Below are positions 1 to 5,031 of a stretch of DNA of 5,031 nucleotides, one piece after another (position 1 is the first letter of the stretch; the number at the start of each line of letters is the position of its first letter). Under the pieces are notes generated by a model. That model had not been told where the DNA came from, did no database searches, and worked only from the letters and a program-made list of their open reading frames with translations. The position numbers and the translations under genes were made by a program. The DNA is from Verrucomicrobiaceae bacterium (lineage in GTDB: Bacteria; Verrucomicrobiota; Verrucomicrobiae; Verrucomicrobiales; Akkermansiaceae). The stretch spans positions 1 to 5,031 of the forward strand of contig CANBTO010000434.1 in assembly GCA_947372405.1 (NCBI GenBank), read 5' to 3'.

Positions 1-2
1 CC

Positions 3-596
3 CATCGCGAGCACTCGGCTCCTGCCGGGAACTCCACCTCCCCGGTGAACGACGGTCGCAGTGAAAAATCCGGCGGCTTCGAGGTCTATCGCAACTGCAC
101 CCTCGTCACCGCCCCGCACAACGACGGCGACAGTTTTATGGTAAAACTCCCCACCGGCAGGCAGGCCGAGTTCCGCCTCAACTTCGTGGATACCCCGGAG
201 AGCGCGTTCAAAACCTACGGCGGCGGTGAGTCCAACCATCAGCGCATCCACCAGCAAGCCACCGACCTCGGCATCACCGACGAGCAGGCCGTAGAAATCG
301 GCCAGCAAGCCAAGCATTTCACCCTGGATCTGTTAGCAAGCCGCCCCTTCACCCTCTACACCACCTGGGACAGCCCCTACCACGACGACCGCTTCCATGC
401 CCACGTCGAGGTTAGCCAAGACGGCAAACCCCGCTGGCTCCACCAACTCCTCGTCGAACGCGGCCTTGTCCGCCTCATCACCAAGCCCGCCAATCTCCCC
501 GACGGCACGTCAGCCGCCAAGGAACTGCAAAATCTCCGCAACCTCGAACGCGAGGCGAAACGCAAACGTGTGGGTGTCTGGTCCAGTGGTCCATAA
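3..596 (+). CDS. Staphylococcal nuclease-like (SNase/thermonuclease) domain protein, 5' end outside the window
   Basis: Probably a Ca2+-dependent phosphodiesterase that cleaves DNA and/or RNA. Numbering from the GTG at 45, the SNase hallmarks are in order: DGD at 27-29 (metal site), R44 followed by DTPE at 49-52 (counterparts of Arg35 and Glu43 of the S. aureus enzyme), R116 in a DDRFHAHV strand (counterpart of Arg87), the LVERGLVRL helix near 137-144, and the closing basic helix ending in GVWS at 177-180. All catalytic positions therefore look intact. About 20 extra residues lie between the DTPE motif and the central helix compared with the S. aureus enzyme. The frame stays open from 45 to the left edge, and the bases before the GTG are pyrimidine-rich with no ribosome binding site. 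I therefore think the true start, perhaps with a signal peptide, lies off the window. Secretion and the natural substrate cannot be judged. The stop is TAA at 594-596. Confidence 0.85.
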   Translation, partial: HREHSAPAGNSTSPVNDGRSEKSGGFEVYRNCTLVTAPHNDGDSFMVKLPTGRQAEFRLNFVDTPESAFKTYGGGESNHQRIHQQATDLGITDEQAVEIGQQAKHFTLDLLASRPFTLYTTWDSPYHDDRFHAHVEVSQDGKPRWLHQLLVERGLVRLITKPANLPDGTSAAKELQNLRNLEREAKRKRVGVWSSGP

Positions 597-655
597 AGCA
601 TCGATTGATGGATGGCCGTGCCGGGTTGTCGTTGTGGCCTCACAAAAAGAGCAGC

Positions 656-676
656 GTTGCTGCGAGACGCAGCAAC
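656..676. other. Perfect 9-bp inverted repeat (stem-loop) downstream of the SNase gene
   Basis: GTTGCTGCG (656-664) and CGCAGCAAC (668-676) are exact reverse complements separated by AGA, giving a 9-bp stem with a 3-base loop. It begins 59 bases after the SNase stop. On the plus strand no T-run follows, so it is not a canonical intrinsic terminator for the SNase mRNA, though it could protect the 3' end or act as a weak terminator. On the minus strand a T5 run follows several bases after the stem, but no minus-strand gene needs it here. An upstream GCAGC (651-655) could pair instead with GCTGC (659-663), which would exclude the larger stem. Confidence 0.6.
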
Positions 677-752
677 CACGTCCGCATCCACCTCAAATTT
701 CACATAACGCTAGGTGATTTTCGGCGCATTTCGCGGTATTTTCACGCTGGGG

Positions 753-821
753 TTGCGCTGGGTGCATTTTCCACTATGGAGAGGGCATCCCATTTGGTTT
801 CAGCATTCAGCCTTCTATTCT
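753..821 (+). promoter_or_regulatory. Weak candidate promoter elements for gcvP
   Basis: Two sigma70-like pairs can be drawn in this stretch. One is TTGCGC (753-758) with TATGGA (775-780), 16 bases apart. The other is TTGGTT (794-799) with TATTCT (816-821), also 16 bases apart. Both match the consensus poorly. The second would start transcription at about the gcvP ATG itself, giving a leaderless mRNA, which fits the absence of a Shine-Dalgarno sequence. The remaining bases of the gap between the SNase stop and gcvP show no other recognisable element. Confidence 0.2.
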
Positions 822-827
822 ATCAGC

Positions 828-3662
828 ATGACAGCCCGCCTCGACTTCCGCAGCCGCCACCTTGGTCCCATTGGCTCCGACCGCGATGAAATGCTCCACC
901 AAACCGGCTACCCGTCGCTCGACGCCCTACTCGACGCCGCCATCCCCGCCACCATTCGCCTAGTCACTCCACCCGTCCTGCCCGAGGCCCTGCCGGAACA
1001 CGAAGCGCTCGCCTTGTTGAAGTCGATCATGGGCAAAAACCGGGTGCTCAAGTCGTTCATCGGCCAAGGCTACCACGGCACCCACACCCCCGGCGTGATC
1101 CAGCGCAATATCTTGGAAAATCCCGGTTGGTACACCGCTTACACGCCCTATCAGGCGGAAATCGCCCAGGGCCGTCTCGAGGCGCTGCTGAATTTCCAGA
1201 CGATGATTACCGATCTAACGGGCCTGGACGTTTCTAACGCATCCTTGCTCGACGAGGGCACCGCCGCCGCCGAAGCGATGAGCCTCGCCCTCGCCGGAAA
1301 ACCCAAAGGCACAGCGATTTTTGTTTCCGATCGCTGCCATCCGCAAACCATCGACGTAGTGCTTACCCGCGCTGAACCGTTAGGCATCCAAGTCATCACA
1401 GGCGACTGGCAAACCTTCGAGCCATCCGCCTGTGAGGGACTCTTCGCGGTGCTGGTGCAGTATCCTGACACCCGCGGCCGGATTGATGATTTCACAGATT
1501 TCCTCGCGGAAGCCAAAGCCGCCGGGGCGGTGGCCATCGTCGCTGCTGATTTACTTGCTCTAACATTACTGAAAGCGCCCGGCGAATTTGGAGCGGAAAT
1601 TTGCATCGGCTCGTCGCAACGTTTCGGCGTGCCGATGGGTTTCGGTGGCCCCCATGCGGGCTTCATGGCCTGTGCCGACGCCTTGAAGCGCAAGATGCCG
1701 GGCCGCCTCATCGGGGTCTCCGTCGATGCTCGGGGGAAACCCGGCTATCGGCTCTCACTACAAACGCGCGAGCAACACATCCGTCGCGACAAGGCGACTT
1801 CTAACATTTGCACCGCGCAGGTACTGCTCGCGGTGATGGCCTCGATGTATGCGGTCTATCATGGGCCAGAAGGACTCCAACACATCGCCCACACCGTCCA
1901 TGCCCGCGCGGCGGATCTGAAGGCCGCTCTAACTGCTGGTGGCATCGTGATCGAGGATGGTCCGTTTTTCGACACACTCGTCGTGAAGGTCCCTGGCATG
2001 GCGGACTCTATCCTCGCCACCGCTGCGGCTAGTGAAATCAATCTCCGCCGGATCGATGTGGACCACCTTGGTATTTCCTGTGATGAGACAACGAGCCCCG
2101 CCGACATCGTTGCGATCTGCCGGGCTTTCCGAGTCGGTGAAACTACAAACATTGTTAGCGAAACCGCTTGGCCCACCACTCTCGCCCGCAGCACTGCTTT
2201 CCTCACGCAGAAAGTATTCAACAGTTATCACTCGGAGACGGAGATGTTACGTTATCTCAAGCGCTTGGAATCGAAAGACCTGGCACTCAACGAATCCATG
2301 ATCGCGCTGGGATCATGCACCATGAAACTCAACGCCACCTCGGAAATGATGCCAATGAGCTGGCCGGAAGTCGCCAATATGCACCCCTTCGTCCCGGCGG
2401 ACCAAAGCATTGGCTACCGGGAAATGCTCTCGCTGCTGGAAGGCTGGCTGGCCCAAGTAACAGGCTTCGCCGGCGTTTCCCTCCAACCCAACGCAGGCTC
2501 ACAGGGCGAGTATGCGGGCCTGCTCGCGATCTATCATTATCATCGCTCGCGTGGTGATGCACATCGGAACATCTGTCTCATTCCGGTTTCCGCCCACGGC
2601 ACTAATCCAGCCTCTGCAGTGATGGCGGGCATGAAAGTGATCGGCGTGAAATGTGATGAAAAAGGCAATATCGACGTGCCGGACCTCGTCGCCCGCACGG
2701 CGGAGCACCGCGAAAATTTAGCAGCGTTGATGGTAACCTATCCGAGCACCCACGGCGTCTTCGAGGAGACGATTCGCTCGATTTGCGACATCATCCACGA
2801 GGCGGGCGGCCAAGTTTATATGGACGGTGCGAACATGAACGCACAAGTCGGCCTCACCTCCCCCGGCCTGATCGGCGCGGATGTCTGCCACCTGAATTTG
2901 CACAAAACCTTCTGCATCCCTCACGGCGGCGGCGGCCCGGGCGTGGGACCGATCGGGGTCGCGAAGCAACTCCTGCCATTCCTGCCAGGCCATTTCGAAT
3001 TACCAAACCCACGCGGCGCGGTTTGCTCCGCACCCTGGGGCAGTGCTTCGATTAATACAATTTCATGGATGTATATCGCCATGATGGGCGGCGCGGGTCT
3101 GACCGAGGCCACCGGCGTCGCCATCCTCAATGCCAACTACATGGCCAAACGGCTCGCCCCGTTTTATCCAGTATTATATACAGGAACCAATGGCCTTGTC
3201 GCTCATGAGTGCATCATCGACGTCCGTCCGCTATCAGATGCTAGCGGCATCACGGTCGAGGACGTGGCCAAGCGCTTGATGGATTATGGTTTCCACGCGC
3301 CGACCATGAGCTGGCCGGTGGGCGGCACCTTGATGATCGAACCCACCGAGTCCGAAGCGAAGTCCGAGCTGGATCGCTTCTGCGACGCAATGATTGCCAT
3401 CCACGGTGAAATTTCCGCAGTCATTCGCGGCGAGCTTGATACCAATGACAATCCACTCAAGCACGCACCGCACCCCTGCGAGACGGTTTGTGGCAATGAT
3501 TGGCAGCACTCCTACCCCCGCGAGATGGCGGCATTTCCCCTGCCCTATCTCCGCCAGCACAAATTCTGGCCCTCGGTCGGACGGATCGACAATGTGCATG
3601 GCGACCGCAATCTCGTCTGCACCTGCGACTCGGTGGAGGCTTATGCGGCCGCCGGTTCCTAA
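828..3662 (+). CDS. gcvP: Glycine dehydrogenase (decarboxylating), P-protein of the glycine cleavage system
   Basis: PLP enzyme (EC 1.4.4.2) that decarboxylates glycine and passes the aminomethyl group to the lipoyl arm of H-protein. The 944-residue product has the usual length of single-chain GcvP, with both homologous halves fused. N-terminal half: TPYQAEI (106-112), [11 protein letters not shown] (141-151) and a [13 protein letters not shown] loop (267-279). C-terminal half: GSCTMKLN (495-502), AHGTNPA (589-595, PLP-stacking histidine 590), MDGAN (665-669, Asp666 for the PLP ring nitrogen) and NLHKTF with PLP lysine K693, followed by a glycine-rich loop. The tail keeps [14 protein letters not shown] and GDRNLVCTC. 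The ATG at 828 was chosen because family similarity begins directly after it ([14 protein letters not shown]); the frame is open to 714 but that extension looks non-coding. No Shine-Dalgarno is visible. No gcvT or gcvH is adjacent in this window. The Nudix gene follows after 4 bases. Confidence 0.97.
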   Translation: MTARLDFRSRHLGPIGSDRDEMLHQTGYPSLDALLDAAIPATIRLVTPPVLPEALPEHEALALLKSIMGKNRVLKSFIGQGYHGTHTPGVIQRNILENPGWYTAYTPYQAEIAQGRLEALLNFQTMITDLTGLDVSNASLLDEGTAAAEAMSLALAGKPKGTAIFVSDRCHPQTIDVVLTRAEPLGIQVITGDWQTFEPSACEGLFAVLVQYPDTRGRIDDFTDFLAEAKAAGAVAIVAADLLALTLLKAPGEFGAEICIGSSQRFGVPMGFGGPHAGFMACADALKRKMPGRLIGVSVDARGKPGYRLSLQTREQHIRRDKATSNICTAQVLLAVMASMYAVYHGPEGLQHIAHTVHARAADLKAALTAGGIVIEDGPFFDTLVVKVPGMADSILATAAASEINLRRIDVDHLGISCDETTSPADIVAICRAFRVGETTNIVSETAWPTTLARSTAFLTQKVFNSYHSETEMLRYLKRLESKDLALNESMIALGSCTMKLNATSEMMPMSWPEVANMHPFVPADQSIGYREMLSLLEGWLAQVTGFAGVSLQPNAGSQGEYAGLLAIYHYHRSRGDAHRNICLIPVSAHGTNPASAVMAGMKVIGVKCDEKGNIDVPDLVARTAEHRENLAALMVTYPSTHGVFEETIRSICDIIHEAGGQVYMDGANMNAQVGLTSPGLIGADVCHLNLHKTFCIPHGGGGPGVGPIGVAKQLLPFLPGHFELPNPRGAVCSAPWGSASINTISWMYIAMMGGAGLTEATGVAILNANYMAKRLAPFYPVLYTGTNGLVAHECIIDVRPLSDASGITVEDVAKRLMDYGFHAPTMSWPVGGTLMIEPTESEAKSELDRFCDAMIAIHGEISAVIRGELDTNDNPLKHAPHPCETVCGNDWQHSYPREMAAFPLPYLRQHKFWPSVGRIDNVHGDRNLVCTCDSVEAYAAAGS

Positions 3663-3666
3663 CATT

Positions 3667-4167
3667 ATGTGCGCGACCTCCCCCATCGACTGGAGCACAT
3701 GGCAAGGCGAAATCCACGCCACCCTGATGTTCATCATCAAGGATGGGCAAATTTTACTGATCGAAAAAAAACGCGGTCTGGGTGCGGGAAAAATCAATGG
3801 ACCTGGCGGCAAGATCGACCCCGGTGAAACGCCGCTGCAGGCTATCATCCGTGAGACTCAGGAAGAACTTCTCATCACCCCTCACACGCCGCGCAAGCTG
3901 GGTGAACTGCAATTTTCCATGTCCGATTACGCGGACATCCTGTGCCATGTCTATCGGGCGGATGACTTCACCGGCACGCCGACGGAGACCGATGAGGCGG
4001 TGCCGGTATGGACTGCTTTGGACGAGATTCCCTATCAGCGAATGTGGGAGGACGATCGGCATTGGCTACCATTGGTGCTGAGCGGAACCACCTTCCGAGG
4101 ACGCTTTGTGTTTGAGGGGGAACGCATGGTATGGAAAGATATGGTGACTGCCCTTTCCTGGGCATGA
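3667..4167 (+). CDS. MTH1-like Nudix hydrolase (probable oxidised purine nucleoside triphosphatase)
   Basis: A 166-residue Nudix protein, likely hydrolysing 8-oxo-dGTP or 2-hydroxy-dATP to the monophosphate and so protecting DNA from oxidised precursors. The Nudix box runs from G48 to I70: E54, R62, E63, E66 and E67 are present, but the usual glycine near the end is Leu69 and the usual hydrophobic residue after RE is Thr64. It resembles human MTH1 (NUDT1) more than E. coli MutT: KKRGLGAGKINGPGGK (34-49) matches the MTH1 KKRGFGAGRWNGFGGK segment, including the base-contacting Asn (N44), and MWEDDRHW (126-133) matches MWPDDSYW with the substrate-pocket Trp127, Asp129 and Asp130. The ATG at 3667 lies 4 bases after the gcvP stop, suggesting translational coupling; no Shine-Dalgarno is seen. 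ATG 3727 is possible but would remove the first strand region. An A8 run lies at 3764-3771. Exact substrate is inferred. Confidence 0.9.
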   Translation: MCATSPIDWSTWQGEIHATLMFIIKDGQILLIEKKRGLGAGKINGPGGKIDPGETPLQAIIRETQEELLITPHTPRKLGELQFSMSDYADILCHVYRADDFTGTPTETDEAVPVWTALDEIPYQRMWEDDRHWLPLVLSGTTFRGRFVFEGERMVWKDMVTALSWA

Positions 4168-4191
4168 AAAAACCGCCTCCTTCGCAGGCGG
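4167..4191 (-). terminator. Intrinsic terminator of the tandem-HTH gene, possibly bidirectional
   Basis: CCGCCT (4173-4178) and AGGCGG (4186-4191) pair around a 7-base loop. Read on the minus strand, the stem is followed directly by six T (complement of A6 at 4167-4172), the classic Rho-independent form, 35 bases beyond the stop of the minus-strand gene. The T-run overlaps the TGA of the Nudix gene. On the plus strand the stem is followed by a looser T-rich stretch to about 4206, so it may also end the gcvP-Nudix transcript, less efficiently. Confidence 0.8.
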
Positions 4192-4225
4192 CGGCTTGTT
4201 GGTTTTGGATTTTCGGATTGATTGA

Positions 4226-4933
4226 TCAGAGCGCTGCTTTAAGCGCAGCAAACTTCGCCTTGTCAGCCGCGAGTGCTGCTTCGGCTTTTTCGATTTGGCT
4301 ATGCAGGGCTGCCAAGGCATTCAGCTTGCTTCCCATGTTACCACTGGCCGCGACTGGTGCCGCTGCTGCGGTTGTTGGTGCGGCCTTGGCCTTTTTCCCA
4401 GCCTTCTTTGCGGCTTTCTTACCAGCTTTTTTGGCGACTTTTTTGACGGCTTTCTCGGTCGCTTTTTTGACGACTTTCTTGCCCGGAGGTTTTACGCCAG
4501 CGGCCTTCAACCATGTAATCACCGTGAGTGGCGAGATCTTGAATTTCTTGGATGCATTGTTAGCACCGCCGCGGCCGTTTGCTTCATTATAGGCAACCAC
4601 GAAGTCGATGAGTTCTTTCTTCTGCTCGTCCGAGTAGCGCGAGCGGCGCTTGCCCTTGGCAGCCTTCTTGGCCTTCGGTGCCTTCGCAGCTTTAGGTGCC
4701 TTCGGAGTCTTCACCTTCGCCGCTTTCTTCGCGGCCTTGGGCGATGCCGCACCGGCGGACTTCAACCAAGTCGAAATGGAAATTTGTGAGATGTTGAATT
4801 TTTCAGCAGCCTTGCTCAGGCCACCGCGTCCGTTGGCTGCATTGTAAGCGATGACGAAGTCCACGACTTCTTGCTTTTGTGCAGCGGAATAACGGACGCC
4901 CTTCATGGATGTTTTTTTCGTAGTAGTGCTCAT
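4226..4933 (-). CDS. Histone H1-like basic protein with tandem helix-turn-helix domains (putative nucleoid-associated protein)
   Basis: I do not recognise a named gene. The 235-residue product has five parts: a short N-tail (1-13), HTH copy 1 (14-61), a Lys/Ala/Pro linker (62-98), HTH copy 2 (99-146), a KKA/KKAGKKA linker (147-185), then an Ala/Thr/Pro hinge and a helical, possibly coiled-coil tail (about 202-235). The HTH copies share 29 of 48 residues, including RYS at the start, AYN.ANGRGG in the middle and TWLK..AG in the presumed recognition helix. By my count it has 48 Lys, 6 Arg, 56 Ala and only 12 acidic residues, so net charge is about +42. The HTH type resembles homeodomain-like transposase OrfA HTHs, but no catalytic domain or inverted repeats are present. 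The linkers resemble histone H1 tails and chlamydial Hc1/Hc2. A DNA-compacting or bridging role is inferred. The start ATG at 4931-4933 has no clear Shine-Dalgarno. The gene converges on the Nudix gene. Confidence 0.85.
   Translation of the reverse strand: MSTTTKKTSMKGVRYSAAQKQEVVDFVIAYNAANGRGGLSKAAEKFNISQISISTWLKSAGAASPKAAKKAAKVKTPKAPKAAKAPKAKKAAKGKRRSRYSDEQKKELIDFVVAYNEANGRGGANNASKKFKISPLTVITWLKAAGVKPPGKKVVKKATEKAVKKVAKKAGKKAAKKAGKKAKAAPTTAAAAPVAASGNMGSKLNALAALHSQIEKAEAALAADKAKFAALKAAL
4496..4639 (-). repeat. HTH domain copy 2 of the basic protein
   Basis: This stretch encodes residues 99-146, a 48-residue unit matching residues 14-61 with no gaps at 29 of 48 positions. It begins RYSDEQKKE, carries the shared NGRGG loop, and ends in TWLKAAG. 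It is more basic in the HTH turn (KKFKIS) than copy 1. The level of divergence suggests an old internal duplication kept by selection, not a recent one. Confidence 0.85.
4751..4894 (-). repeat. HTH domain copy 1 of the basic protein
   Basis: This stretch encodes residues 14-61, the first of the two ungapped 48-residue units. It begins RYSAAQKQE, carries the same AYN.ANGRGG segment between helices 1 and 2, and ends in TWLKSAG. The presumed recognition helix (QISISTWLKS) differs from copy 2 (PLTVITWLKA) at most positions before the TWLK, so the two copies could contact different DNA sequences. Confidence 0.85.
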
Positions 4934-5031
4934 GTCGGCGTCAACCTATAACTCATCGTCAGGCTAGCAAGCTAAAATTGATGCTTTATCCCTCATTCAC
5001 CTATAAAACATTCTGCGGGTCCGCATTCGTA
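4934..5031 (-). promoter_or_regulatory. Upstream region of the tandem-HTH gene with a direct repeat
   Basis: These 98 bases are more AT-rich than the genes and hold no ORF. Read on the minus strand, the octamer TTATAGGT occurs twice, at 5006-4999 and 4951-4944, 55 bases apart. Each contains a -10-like TATAGG, but I see no good -35 partner at normal spacing for either. They could be two promoter -10 boxes or a protein-binding site. The region is cut by the window edge. Confidence 0.3.

Noticed and set aside
714..827. N-terminal extension of gcvP by 38 residues
   Set aside because: The frame is open, but the extension does not resemble GcvP, which begins at the ATG at 828. No ribosome binding site or good start was seen at 714.
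597..827. Glycine riboswitch ahead of gcvP
   Set aside because: Only a GGAGAGGGC fragment (778-786) recalls the motif. The rest of the conserved aptamer core is missing, and no tandem aptamer can be drawn.
1151..1711. 186-residue minus-strand ORF inside gcvP
   Set aside because: It lies antisense to conserved gcvP motifs and shows no recognisable domain, so it is a shadow of high-GC coding sequence. The other minus-strand ORFs across gcvP were dismissed for the same reason.
3394..3666. Upstream extension of the Nudix ORF inside gcvP
   Set aside because: It overlaps conserved gcvP C-terminal codons in another frame and has no Nudix similarity. The ATG at 3667 just after the gcvP stop is the better start.
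4379..4495. Programmed -1 frameshift at A6G runs in the basic gene
   Set aside because: The AAAAAAG runs are in phase AAA AAA G, not the X XXY YYZ phase needed, and the zero frame continues into a sensible C-terminal domain.
4131..4592. 153-residue plus-strand ORF with hydrophobic Phe/Ala/Leu repeats resembling a membrane protein
   Set aside because: It is the antisense shadow of the Lys/Ala codons of the minus-strand basic gene: AAG/AAA and GCC/GCT read backwards give Phe, Leu, Gly and Ser codons.
4226..4933. Transposase OrfA of an insertion sequence
   Set aside because: The HTHs look OrfA-like, but there is no DDE catalytic partner, no terminal inverted repeats, and the H1-like linkers and tail do not occur in OrfA proteins.

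Overview
The window carries four protein genes and no RNA genes, insertion sequences or CRISPR. GC content is fairly high, with C/G-rich third codon positions. None of the three starts that lie inside the window has a clear Shine-Dalgarno sequence. Together with a lysine/alanine-rich, histone H1-like protein, this suggests a member of the Verrucomicrobiota or a relative in the PVC group. That placement is an inference from sequence style, not from a marker gene.

Layout, left to right. (1) The 3' part of a staphylococcal-nuclease-like gene runs in from the left edge and stops at 596. (2) A 231-base gap holds a perfect 9-bp hairpin (656-676) and weak promoter-like hexamers. (3) A full-length single-chain glycine dehydrogenase (decarboxylating), gcvP, occupies 828-3662. 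(4) A Nudix hydrolase resembling eukaryotic MTH1 starts 4 bases after the gcvP stop (3667-4167), so the two are probably co-transcribed. (5) A convergent gene on the minus strand (4226-4933) encodes a 235-residue, very basic protein with two copies of a helix-turn-helix domain, H1-like Lys/Ala linkers and a C-terminal helical tail. A GC-rich hairpin at 4167-4191 lies between the two convergent genes and is a textbook intrinsic terminator for the minus strand. (6) The last 98 bases are the upstream region of the basic gene.

How the parts relate. gcvP is central one-carbon metabolism: it is the P-protein of the glycine cleavage system. No gcvT or gcvH is visible beside it. The Nudix enzyme probably cleans the nucleotide pool of oxidised purine nucleotides, and its link to gcvP appears to be transcriptional rather than metabolic. 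The tandem-HTH, H1-like protein is the least ordinary item. It looks like a nucleoid-associated or chromatin-like DNA-binding protein built by domain duplication, and it is the best candidate here for something not well described.
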